Positions 1-6,706 of a stretch of DNA of 8,112 nt are shown here, piece after piece; the stretch's first letter is position 1; each line of letters opens with the position of its first letter. The translations under genes and the position numbers were made by a program. Under the pieces are notes generated by a model. The model was not told the DNA's origin and made no database searches. It saw only the letters and a list, made by a program, of their open reading frames with translations. This DNA is from an uncultured bacterium (GTDB lineage: Bacteria; Chloroflexota; Anaerolineae; JACIWP01), in NCBI GenBank assembly GCA_903872005.1, contig CAIQJD010000901.1, positions 1-8,112 on the forward strand, given 5' to 3'.

Positions 1-1596
1 CATCACAGAACGCCTACTGATGTGGTCGGCCTGACGAGCGTCGTGACGGCCGTCGCCGCCGGCGAGAATCACTCTTGCGCCCTGACGGCCGCCGGCGGCG
101 CCAAATGCTGGGGTGCGAACAATTTCGGCCAACTGGGGGACGGGACAGGCAGCACGGTTAACGCGCCTACCGATGTGGCCGGCCTTTCGAGTGGCGTGAC
201 GGCCATCGCCGCCGGCGGCTACCACGCCTGCGCTGTGACGACCGGCGGCGGGGCCAAGTGCTGGGGGTACAATGGGTACGGCCAACTGGGGGATGGGACG
301 ACGACCGACCGCAGCACGCCAGTGGCCGTCGCCGGCCTGACCAGCGGCGCGGCCGGCATTACCGCCGGCGAGTATCACACCGGCGTTGTGACCGCGGGCG
401 GCCGGGCTATGGGTTGGGGTTGGAACGGCTACGGACAACTGGGCAACGGCGCCACGACCCAACGCAGCGCGCCCGTAGATGTGGCCGGCCTGGGAGGCAA
501 CGCGGCGACCGTCGCCGCCGGCTACTGGCACAGTTGCGCCGTGACGACGGGCGGCGGGGTCAAGTGCTGGGGGTGGAACCGGTACGGTCAATTGGGGGAT
601 GGGACGACGATGCAACGCAGCGTCCCCGGCGCGGTCACCGGCCTGACCAGCGGCGCGATTTCTGTCGCCGCCGGCCGCTATCACAGTTGCGCCCTGACGG
701 CGAGCGGCGTCAAATGTTGGGGTGAGAACTACTGGGGGCAACTGGGTGATGGGACGGCGTCGCAACGCAAGACGCCGGTTGATGTCGTCGGCCTGACGAG
801 CGGCGTTACGGCCATCGCCGCCGGCCAGGGCCATAGCTGCGCCCTGACAGACGCCGGCGGCGTCAAGTGCTGGGGGGACAACAGCAATGGCAAATTGGGA
901 GACGGTACGACGACCGAGCGCCATGCGCCGGTGGATGTGAACGGCCTGACGGCCGGCGTGATCGCCATTGCCGTCGGCAACGAACATACCTGCGCCGTAA
1001 CAACGAGCGGCGGGGTCAAATGCTGGGGCGCGAACTCGGTTGGTCAATTGGGCGACGGGACGACGACGGGGCATCTGGCGCCTACGGACGTGGTCGGCCT
1101 TTCGAGCGGCGTGACAGCCATTGCTGCCGGCGGATGGCACACCTGCGCCGTGATGGCCGATGGCGGGGTCAAGTGCTGGGGCTGGAACGGAGCTGGTCAA
1201 CTGGGTGACGGGACGACGACGCAGCGTAATGCCCCTCACGACGTGAGCGGCCTCTCCGGCGCGACGGCCATAACTGCCGGCGGCTCTCACACCTGCGTCG
1301 TGACGTCCGATGGCGGGGTCAAGTGCTGGGGCTGGAACGGCTATGGTCAACTGGGCGATGGGACGCTGACTGAGCGCCATACTCCCGTGGATGTGGCTGG
1401 CCTGACGGACGGCGCGACGGTTGTCGCGGCCGGCGATGCGCAGACCTGTGCCGTAGCGGCCGGCGGCGTACTCAAGTGCTGGGGCTGGGACGGCTACGGC
1501 CAGCTTGGGCTGGGAACCGCGATCTATCGGGCGACGCCCGTGGATGCGGGAACGTTCTGGAAGGTCTACTTGCAGCGAATCGTGAAGGGTATCTGA
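1..1596 (+). CDS. RCC1-repeat protein (alpha-tubulin suppressor-like), 3' part of gene
   Basis: The reading frame is open from base 1, so the gene starts upstream; 531 codons are visible before the TGA stop. The protein is almost entirely ten RCC1-type repeats of 50-51 residues, each carrying an AAG..H(S/T)CA(L/V)T...GGxKCWGxNxxGQLGDGT signature, as expected for a seven-bladed-type beta-propeller family. Ten visible repeats imply more than one propeller or an incomplete one. Bacterial members are typically secreted or surface proteins of unknown ligand; the start, and any signal peptide, is outside the window. Nine of ten repeats have a Cys pair about 12 residues apart, which suits an oxidising extracellular location (inference). 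After the last repeat comes a short tail ending FWKVYLQRIVKGI. The dehydrogenase gene starts 25 bases after the stop, so co-transcription is possible. The family call is secure; the biological role is not known. Confidence 0.9.
   Translation, partial: HHRTPTDVVGLTSVVTAVAAGENHSCALTAAGGAKCWGANNFGQLGDGTGSTVNAPTDVAGLSSGVTAIAAGGYHACAVTTGGGAKCWGYNGYGQLGDGTTTDRSTPVAVAGLTSGAAGITAGEYHTGVVTAGGRAMGWGWNGYGQLGNGATTQRSAPVDVAGLGGNAATVAAGYWHSCAVTTGGGVKCWGWNRYGQLGDGTTMQRSVPGAVTGLTSGAISVAAGRYHSCALTASGVKCWGENYWGQLGDGTASQRKTPVDVVGLTSGVTAIAAGQGHSCALTDAGGVKCWGDNSNGKLGDGTTTERHAPVDVNGLTAGVIAIAVGNEHTCAVTTSGGVKCWGANSVGQLGDGTTTGHLAPTDVVGLSSGVTAIAAGGWHTCAVMADGGVKCWGWNGAGQLGDGTTTQRNAPHDVSGLSGATAITAGGSHTCVVTSDGGVKCWGWNGYGQLGDGTLTERHTPVDVAGLTDGATVVAAGDAQTCAVAAGGVLKCWGWDGYGQLGLGTAIYRATPVDAGTFWKVYLQRIVKGI
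25..1548 (+). repeat. Ten tandem coding repeats of 153/150 bp (RCC1 units)
   Basis: The codon for the Cys of the KCWG motif (Gly in unit 3) falls at 106, 259, 412, 565, 715, 868, 1021, 1174, 1324 and 1477. The period is therefore 153 bp, with two 150-bp steps where one codon is missing. The units are similar at DNA level as well as protein level (recurring 'ggggtcaagtgctggggc' and 'ggcgacgggacgacgac' blocks), suggesting fairly recent duplication or conversion among units. The outer boundaries are approximate because the array continues past the left edge. Confidence 0.9.
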
Positions 1597-1611
1597 CTCG
1601 CTACGATAAGA

Positions 1612-1616
1612 GAGGG
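1612..1616 (+). promoter_or_regulatory. Ribosome-binding site supporting a TTG start
   Basis: GAGGG lies 5 bases before TTG at 1622. No ATG or GTG precedes the Rossmann glycine motif within a usable distance, and the protein N-terminus (MTGDIREVACVGAG) has the normal length for the family, so this site fixes the TTG start. Confidence 0.7.
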
Positions 1617-1621
1617 ATACA

Positions 1622-2599
1622 TTGACAGGCGACATTCGTGAGGTGGCGTGCGTTGGAGCGGGCACCATCGGTTCTTCGTGGGCTACTCTGATCGCGCGCA
1701 AGGGCTATCGCGTCAACCTGTATGATGTCACAGAGGAGCGTGTCCAGGCCGGCCTCGCTGCACTCAAGAGGAATCTGGCCGGCATGGTCGCGAGCCATAT
1801 TCTGGACGCGGCCGGCGCCGAGGCTGCCCTGGACCGGGTCAACTCCACGACCAGCCTCGTCCAGGCGGTCAGCCAGGCGGATTTCGTGCAGGAGTCCGGC
1901 CCGGAACGCTATGCGATCAAGCTTGAGATCTTCGCTGAGTTGGATCGGCTGACTCGACCGGACACGATCCTATCGAGCAGCTCGTCCTTTCTGCAGATCA
2001 CCGAGATCCAGAAGGCCACTACGTTTCCGGGGCGATGTGTGATCTCCCATCCGTATAACCCGCCGCACATCATTCCGCTGGTGGAGATCGTGGCCGGCGA
2101 GCAGACCGCGCCGGAGACGGTGGAACGGGACAGGCGATTCATGCTCGCCCTGGGCAAGACGCCAGTCGTGGCGCAACGGGAAGTCTACGGGTTCATCGCC
2201 AACCGGCTGCAATCCGCGCTCGTCAATGAGGCGATCTGGCTGGTGGGCAATGGGATCGCTTCGGCGACAGACGTGGATCTGGCCCTGCGAGCCGGCCCTG
2301 GGCTGCGCTGGGCATTGATGGGGCCTTTCTTGACCGGCATGCTCGCCAGTCCCGGCGGACTGCGCGAAGTCTATTTGGATAGCAAGTTCTCTGATCCGAA
2401 GACGACCGAAGCCCTGGCAAGAGACGGCGTTGAATCGGCCCCGACGCCGGAAGGGATGAATTGGCGCCGGCAGTGCGTCGCGGAGATGGAGTTGGCCCTG
2501 GCCGGCAAGGACTATGAGACGCTGCGCGACTGGCGGGATACCAAGCTCTACGAGATGCTCAAGATACTGGAATACATGGAGCCGCCGGCTGGGCCTTGA
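1622..2599 (+). CDS. 3-hydroxyacyl-CoA dehydrogenase family protein, L-gulonate 3-dehydrogenase/lambda-crystallin type
   Basis: A 325-residue NAD-dependent dehydrogenase, close to the ~320 residues of lambda-crystallin (CRYL1). The N-terminal Rossmann fold shows VGAGTIG at residues 11-17, and an acidic residue ends beta-2 (D35), which favours NAD over NADP. A serine run lies at 118-122. The signature HPYNPPHIIPLVEIVAG (143-159) supplies the expected catalytic His143-Glu155 pair. The C-terminal helical dimerisation domain starts near FIANRLQ (191-197). The HPxNPPH form is typical of L-gulonate 3-dehydrogenase and carnitine-dehydrogenase relatives rather than beta-oxidation FadB-type enzymes, so the substrate is probably a small hydroxy-acid oxidised to the 3-keto acid; the exact substrate cannot be read from sequence. 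Translation starts at TTG. It lies 25 bases after the RCC1 gene on the same strand, with no evident functional link. An alternative annotation would be generic 3-hydroxybutyryl-CoA dehydrogenase. Confidence 0.88.
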   Translation: MTGDIREVACVGAGTIGSSWATLIARKGYRVNLYDVTEERVQAGLAALKRNLAGMVASHILDAAGAEAALDRVNSTTSLVQAVSQADFVQESGPERYAIKLEIFAELDRLTRPDTILSSSSSFLQITEIQKATTFPGRCVISHPYNPPHIIPLVEIVAGEQTAPETVERDRRFMLALGKTPVVAQREVYGFIANRLQSALVNEAIWLVGNGIASATDVDLALRAGPGLRWALMGPFLTGMLASPGGLREVYLDSKFSDPKTTEALARDGVESAPTPEGMNWRRQCVAEMELALAGKDYETLRDWRDTKLYEMLKILEYMEPPAGP

Positions 2600-2726
2600 A
2601 CGGTGGGGCCGGCGCTGAGAGGGCGACCGCGAAGCTGAGGATGTGCTATCCGCCGACATGGTCAGACGCGCGCCTGCGAATCGCTGTGGGAGATGCGACC
2701 GTCCTCGCGCCTGGACGGAGACTGGC

Positions 2727-2849
2727 ATGGAAGCGCTGATAAGGCTCGACAGGAAGCTATTCGAACGCCTTCATGGGAGCGCCGGCCGGGCAACTATTCT
2801 GTCGCGGCGGGGATGGCGTGCTGTTGAGTATTGCACCGCTGTGGCATAA
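2727..2849 (+). pseudogene. Possible short remnant of a PAP2-like membrane phosphatase gene
   Basis: An ATG at 2727 is preceded by GGAG at 2717-2720 (6-base spacer) and opens a 40-codon frame beginning MEALIRLDRKLFERLHG, ending at TAA 2847-2849. This opening resembles, from memory, the N-terminal helix of PAP2-family phosphatases (LDR.LF..LNG). Where the frame loses sense, the next frame reads GDGVLLSIAPLWH, the hydrophobic type of sequence that would follow in such a protein, so a frameshifted, truncated remnant is possible. The match is short and unaligned. It could equally be a small unknown protein or chance. Confidence 0.22.
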
Positions 2850-2891
2850 GAACAGCGCTGCGCCACTACTGGTAGTAGTAGTGGCGCAGCG
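2846..2891 (-). terminator. Intrinsic-type terminator of the tRNA-Pro/tRNA-Gly unit
   Basis: A perfect 15-bp stem pairs 2856-2870 with 2877-2891 around a 6-base loop. On the - strand it lies 15 bases after the tRNA-Gly 3' end and is followed by CTGTTCTTAT, an interrupted T-rich tract, as expected of a Rho-independent terminator. On the + strand no T-run follows the stem, so it is better oriented for the tRNAs, though it could also slow convergent + strand transcription. Confidence 0.72.
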
Positions 2892-2906
2892 TCGTACTAG
2901 ATATAG

Positions 2907-2978
2907 AGCGGGAGACGGGACTTGAACCCGCGACAGCCTGCTTGGAAGGCAGGAGCTCTACCACTGAGCTACTCCCGC
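2907..2978 (-). tRNA. tRNA-Gly(UCC)
   Basis: 72 bases fold as a complete cloverleaf: acceptor GCGGGAG/CTCCCGC, D stem GCTC/GAGC, anticodon stem CCTGC/GCAGG with loop CTTCCAA (anticodon TCC, complement at 2944-2946), and a T arm with loop TTCAAGT closed by GCGGG/CCCGT. The discriminator base is U, usual for bacterial tRNA-Gly. CCA is not encoded, so it must be added by tRNA nucleotidyltransferase. It lies 4 bases after tRNA-Pro in the same transcript and decodes GGA and GGG. Confidence 0.97.
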
Positions 2979-2982
2979 ACAG

Positions 2983-3056
2983 TCGGGGCGAGAGGACTTG
3001 AACCTCCGACTTCAGCGTCCCAAACGCTGCGCGCTACCGGTCTGCGCCACGCCCCG
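2983..3056 (-). tRNA. tRNA-Pro(UGG)
   Basis: 74 bases fold as a complete cloverleaf: acceptor CGGGGCG/CGCCCCG, D stem GCGC/GCGC, anticodon stem CAGCG/CGCTG with loop TTTGGGA (anticodon TGG, complement at 3020-3022), and T arm GGAGG/CCTCT with loop TTCAAGT. C1 at the 5' end and discriminator A73 fit bacterial tRNA-Pro. CCA is not encoded. It is the first gene of a two-tRNA unit with its own promoter. Confidence 0.97.
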
Positions 3057-3065
3057 AACGCCGGC

Positions 3066-3094
3066 AGTATACCCGATTTGCCCCGCCCCGTCAA
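3066..3094 (-). promoter_or_regulatory. Housekeeping sigma-type promoter of the tRNA unit
   Basis: Read on the - strand: TTGACG (3094-3089), a 17-base spacer, then TATACT (3071-3066), a near-consensus -35/-10 pair at ideal spacing. The predicted start is a G at about 3059, leaving only about 3 bases of leader before tRNA-Pro. The position directly ahead of a tRNA, within the 65-base gap after the glycosidase gene, makes this the best-supported promoter in the window. Confidence 0.85.
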
Positions 3095-3121
3095 GCTGCG
3101 CGGCCGGCGGTGCAGCGCTGG

Positions 3122-5023
3122 CTACCAGCCAAGCGTCGTCTCGGGCACGAAGCGCTCGATCATGCGCCAGCGCGCCTCGCCGCGCCGGTAATGCTCGCGC
3201 TGGTACAAAGGCAGATACAGGCCGCCTGGCCGGACGGCGATCACGTCGTTTCCCTTGCGATCCAGCGTGTAGCGATGGTGTTGGATATAGACTCGCTCCG
3301 ACCGCTCGACCATCGGGAAGGTGAGCGTGACCACCTGGCCGGCGCGCACCCCGCCGGCCAGCGCATAGCGCCCTTCCCAATCCAGGGCGCGCTCCACGTC
3401 ATCCACCTGACAGGTCGTCTGCTCCGGCCTGACCCATTCCGGGATACGCACCGCCAGATCACAGTCATCTTTCATCCGAATGTCGACGCGCCCTTCGTAG
3501 GGGATGTAGCTGTCTACATCGGCCCAGGGAGAAGCGCGATTGAGCAGCAGATTGACGCACAGCTTGCCGCCGGCACAGTCCAAGATGCGCTCCCAGGCCT
3601 GGTAGAGCGCCCGCGCGCCATTGCCGGTGCAGCAGGCGGTGATGGCGGTCTTGCCGGTTGAGAAGTCGTTGGCGGTGGCGTGCGCGGCGAAGCCGCCGAT
3701 GTTCCGCGCCAGGACGCGCTCCGTGGTCTGATGGGAAGGATCCAGGACCGAAGGCTTGATGTCCCAGTCGCGCAGATGCGCCGGCCCCATTTCCCACAGG
3801 CTCTCGGCCCAATCGGCGCGGGTCATCTGGTTCTCGGCCAGTTGATTGCGAATCCAGCGGTCGGCGTCATCCCAGAAATCGCCCAGGCCGGCGGCCGTGA
3901 GCTTCAGCGCCAGACTGACCATATCGGCCGTGCAACAGGTCTCGCAATCCTCGAAGTCCGGCCGGCCCAAGACCTCCGGGAAGTAGCCGGTCAGGGAGTT
4001 CCCGTTCGCCCGCCCGTAGAGATAGCCGCGTACGACGAAGTCGAGGATGTCGCGGTCTCCCACTTGCAGCGCATACTCCAGCAGGGCCAGCAAGATGATC
4101 GTGTGGCCGTGGAAATGGGCATAGGAGGCCGTCCCCAGCGTCTCGGCGGCGCCGGCATCGTCGTGCGTCTGGCCCTTGATCGGCTCGTGCAGGTAGCGGC
4201 CGTTCGGCGCAAAGGGGTTGCCCCGATCCATGATCCAACGGGAGAGCTTGCGCGCCAGCGTCAAGGCCGGCTCGTAGCCGACAGAGTGGTAGAAATGCGA
4301 GAATCCTCCGATGAGGCTGGCTGTCCAGTTCGCCATGCTGTAGCCGGGGGTGTAGCGCGCATCTACGCCGGCCGGAATGGCGCCGCCCAGCCCGTACTGA
4401 ATCCAGGCGAAAGAGGCATACGCGCCCTCGTCCATCGTGAGGTTGGCGACCCCATCCACGAAACGCCGGCCGGTTTCGGCCCAGAGCGGGTTGTCGGTAA
4501 GCTGATGTTGGATGGTGATGGCGTTCAGCAGCCGGCCGCTGATGCCCATTGAGAAATAGTGCTCGCCCGGCGCTTCGGGGCCAAAGCAGGAGACGTTGTG
4601 CCACGGCCGCCCCTGCTTCGGATAGTAGAGCAGGCCGTCCGGCCCTCGCATCTGGAGAATCGTCTCCATCCAGCGCCGCTCCACGTGCAGGTTCAGGTCG
4701 CTGCCGCTCGCCAGACGCATCAGCGGCAGCGTCTCCATGTATTTGCCCTGGCAATGATCGTTCCAGTCGTGCTGCATCATGGGCGGATGGGCGCGCGGGA
4801 AGATCACCCAATAGATCTCGTAGTCGGCGGCCGGGTCGGTGGGGGCGGTCAGGCCGTTGACGGCCAGGGCGGCCCGCTCTTGCAGGTCGAGGGTGTCGGG
4901 GACCAGCCGCGTGTAGCGCCGGCCCCGATACGCCGGCAGCTCGAAAGAGGGGAATTCCGGGCGGATGTAGCGGATGGGCACGCCGGCGATGGGTGGGGCG
5001 GCCGGCTCGAATGGATGGTTCAT
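3122..5023 (-). CDS. GH127/DUF1680-like glycoside hydrolase (beta-L-arabinofuranosidase-like)
   Basis: A 633-residue protein with no signal peptide, so probably cytoplasmic, acting on imported oligosaccharides. The family call rests on the two zinc/nucleophile motifs of GH127 enzymes. The CETCC segment (360-364) matches the ExC pair (Glu361, Cys363). ITACCTGNGAR (461-471) matches the ACC motif (Cys464-Cys465), where in the characterised enzyme HypBA1 one Cys is the nucleophile and both bind zinc. FHGHTIILLALLEYA (304-318) resembles the conserved His-containing helix of the (alpha/alpha)6 barrel, and the C-terminal third is beta-rich (AVRIPEWV 524-531, a DUF1680 hallmark). Glu350 is a candidate acid/base by position only. 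Start: ATG at 5023 follows AGGAG with an 8-base spacer; an upstream in-frame ATG at 5077 lacks comparable support. The gene starts 93 bases after arfB. The sequence is divergent from the known arabinofuranosidases as I remember them, so substrate specificity is open. Confidence 0.78.
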   Translation of the reverse strand: MNHPFEPAAPPIAGVPIRYIRPEFPSFELPAYRGRRYTRLVPDTLDLQERAALAVNGLTAPTDPAADYEIYWVIFPRAHPPMMQHDWNDHCQGKYMETLPLMRLASGSDLNLHVERRWMETILQMRGPDGLLYYPKQGRPWHNVSCFGPEAPGEHYFSMGISGRLLNAITIQHQLTDNPLWAETGRRFVDGVANLTMDEGAYASFAWIQYGLGGAIPAGVDARYTPGYSMANWTASLIGGFSHFYHSVGYEPALTLARKLSRWIMDRGNPFAPNGRYLHEPIKGQTHDDAGAAETLGTASYAHFHGHTIILLALLEYALQVGDRDILDFVVRGYLYGRANGNSLTGYFPEVLGRPDFEDCETCCTADMVSLALKLTAAGLGDFWDDADRWIRNQLAENQMTRADWAESLWEMGPAHLRDWDIKPSVLDPSHQTTERVLARNIGGFAAHATANDFSTGKTAITACCTGNGARALYQAWERILDCAGGKLCVNLLLNRASPWADVDSYIPYEGRVDIRMKDDCDLAVRIPEWVRPEQTTCQVDDVERALDWEGRYALAGGVRAGQVVTLTFPMVERSERVYIQHHRYTLDRKGNDVIAVRPGGLYLPLYQREHYRRGEARWRMIERFVPETTLGW

Positions 5024-5031
5024 CTTCGCGA

Positions 5032-5036
5032 CTCCT
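5032..5036 (-). promoter_or_regulatory. Ribosome-binding site fixing the glycosidase start
   Basis: AGGAG on the - strand lies 8 bases before the ATG at 5023. It decides in favour of the 633-residue form over a form 18 residues longer starting at 5077, whose extra residues (MMSGRRSRHPKRCVGVAK) look like translated leader. Confidence 0.75.
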
Positions 5037-5116
5037 ACGCAACGTTTCGGATGCCGAGAGCGCCTGCCTGACATCATCCAGCGGCATACCGCGTCTGGCG
5101 CGCTGGACTGCCGGGC

Positions 5117-5563
5117 TTACCAATCTTCGATTTTGCCGCGTCCCTTCTTGATCTCGCCGCGCCGGGCTTTGCCGGCCAGCCGGCGCTCGCGAGAAGCCCG
5201 GGTTGGCTGGGTGGCCCGCCGGTGTTTCTGGACGCGCAGCGCGCCGGCCACCAGGGTGCAGAAGCGTTCCACCACCTCTTCGCGATTACGCAATTGGCTG
5301 CGCTCGGAGCTGGCGACGAGATGCAGCACGCCGGCTGCGTCAATTTGGCCGGCCAGGCGTTGCAGGATACGCTGGCGCTGCCAGTCGCTCAGGCTGGGCG
5401 AGCCGGTCACATCGAAGAGCAGCTCGACGCGTGTCTCGCTTTTGTTGACGTGCTGGCCGCCGGGGCCGCTGGAGCGCGAGAAGCGAAATTGCAGCTCTTC
5501 CTCTGGGATGGAGAGCGCCGGCGTGATGCTGATGCGGTTGGGGTGGGCGGATGTCTCGTCCAA
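5117..5563 (-). CDS. arfB: Peptidyl-tRNA hydrolase ArfB (ribosome-rescue, GGQ domain)
   Basis: A 148-residue protein of the ArfB/YaeJ family, close to the usual ~140. ArfB enters the A site of ribosomes stalled on truncated mRNA and hydrolyses the peptidyl-tRNA. The GGQ motif is at residues 35-37 in SSGPGGQHVNKSETRVEL. The C-terminus is the strongly basic tail (KHRRATQPTRASRERRLAGKARRGEIKKGRGK, residues 113-144, described here by its Lys/Arg content) that threads into the empty mRNA channel. A codon-recognition domain, as in full release factors, is absent. Start is TTG at 5563 behind AGGAG with 6-base spacing. The upstream neighbour rfbB ends 51 bases away, and a 17-bp palindrome in that gap reaches into the Shine-Dalgarno site. 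Nothing suggests a functional link with the sugar genes. Confidence 0.93.
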   Translation of the reverse strand: MDETSAHPNRISITPALSIPEEELQFRFSRSSGPGGQHVNKSETRVELLFDVTGSPSLSDWQRQRILQRLAGQIDAAGVLHLVASSERSQLRNREEVVERFCTLVAGALRVQKHRRATQPTRASRERRLAGKARRGEIKKGRGKIEDW

Positions 5564-5569
5564 GTCCGT

Positions 5570-5574
5570 CTCCT
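5570..5574 (-). promoter_or_regulatory. arfB ribosome-binding site, overlapped by a hairpin
   Basis: AGGAG on the - strand, 6 bases before the TTG start at 5563, and the only plausible start signal for arfB. Its first two bases (5574-5573) are the closing base pairs of the 5573-5609 hairpin, so folding of the mRNA could reduce access to it. Confidence 0.65.
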
Positions 5575-5609
5575 AAACTTCGGAAGTCTGCAAGACTTCC
5601 GAAGTTTAG
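5573..5609. repeat. Perfect 17-bp inverted repeat between rfbB and arfB
   Basis: Bases 5573-5589 pair without mismatch with 5593-5609 around a 3-base loop (GCA). Each arm is itself nearly palindromic (ACTTCGGAAGT). It begins 5 bases after the rfbB stop in the - strand sense and runs into the arfB Shine-Dalgarno site. No T-run follows on the - strand, so it is not a classical intrinsic terminator for rfbB. It may be a REP-like repeated palindrome, an mRNA 3'-end stabiliser, or a translational control hairpin. Confidence 0.8.
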
Positions 5610-5614
5610 TGGCA

Positions 5615-6622
<1,008 letters not shown>

Positions 6623-6640
6623 AGCACTCCTTTCAACAGA

Positions 6641-6706
6641 AGCGGTCAGCGATCAGCAGTCGGCATTCAGCCTGAATCAGTGCGTCGCCGGCTGATGGCT
6701 GATCGC
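6641..6706. repeat. CTGAT-type inverted/iterated repeat at the rSAM-rfbB junction
   Basis: Perfect 9-base arms GCGATCAGC (6649-6657) and GCTGATCGC (6698-6706) flank further imperfect pairing (AGTCGGC against GCCGGCTGAT) and a central ATTCAG-C-CTGAAT dyad (6665-6677). On the - strand the unit reads as iterated CTGAT/CTGAA words. It spans the radical SAM stop codon and most of the intergenic gap. Short iterated CTGAT-like intergenic repeats are familiar to me from Chloroflexota and some cyanobacteria; this is recollection, not a search result. Confidence 0.6.

Larger units (their letters stand above)
2600..2906. other. Gene-poor intergenic stretch between convergent units
   Basis: This gap separates the + strand dehydrogenase gene from the - strand tRNA genes. 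It contains no convincing intact gene. There is a possible short gene remnant (2727-2849), and a 15-bp hairpin (2856-2891) read as the terminator of the tRNA unit. No clear terminator directly follows the dehydrogenase stop: GCCGGC copies occur there but without a T-run. Confidence 0.7.

Noticed and set aside
1..1548. Regular ~153-bp repeats as a possible CRISPR or satellite array
   Set aside because: The period is far too long for CRISPR, the repeats keep one reading frame throughout and encode RCC1 units.
2856..2891. Hairpin as terminator for the + strand dehydrogenase gene
   Set aside because: No T-run follows on the + strand and it lies over 250 bases after the stop; it fits the - strand tRNA unit better.
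3680..5071. Open frames of 290 and 170 codons on the + strand opposite the glycosidase gene
   Set aside because: They are antisense shadows of the GH127-like gene, with compositionally skewed translations and no motifs.
5024..5077. Longer glycosidase start at 5077 adding 18 residues
   Set aside because: The ATG at 5023 has AGGAG at good spacing, while the extra residues are basic, unlike the family and lack comparable support.
5077..5107. Weak inverted repeats (TCCAGCG/CGCTGGA and GCGG/CCGC) in the gap upstream of the glycosidase
   Set aside because: The stems are short, mutually exclusive and without a T-run; no -35/-10 pair is convincing there either.
3867..5123. 418-codon - strand frame overlapping the glycosidase
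   Set aside because: It is in a different frame of the same strand, Arg/Pro/His-rich in the typical frame-shifted manner, while the competing frame has the zinc/nucleophile motifs and a good ribosome-binding site.
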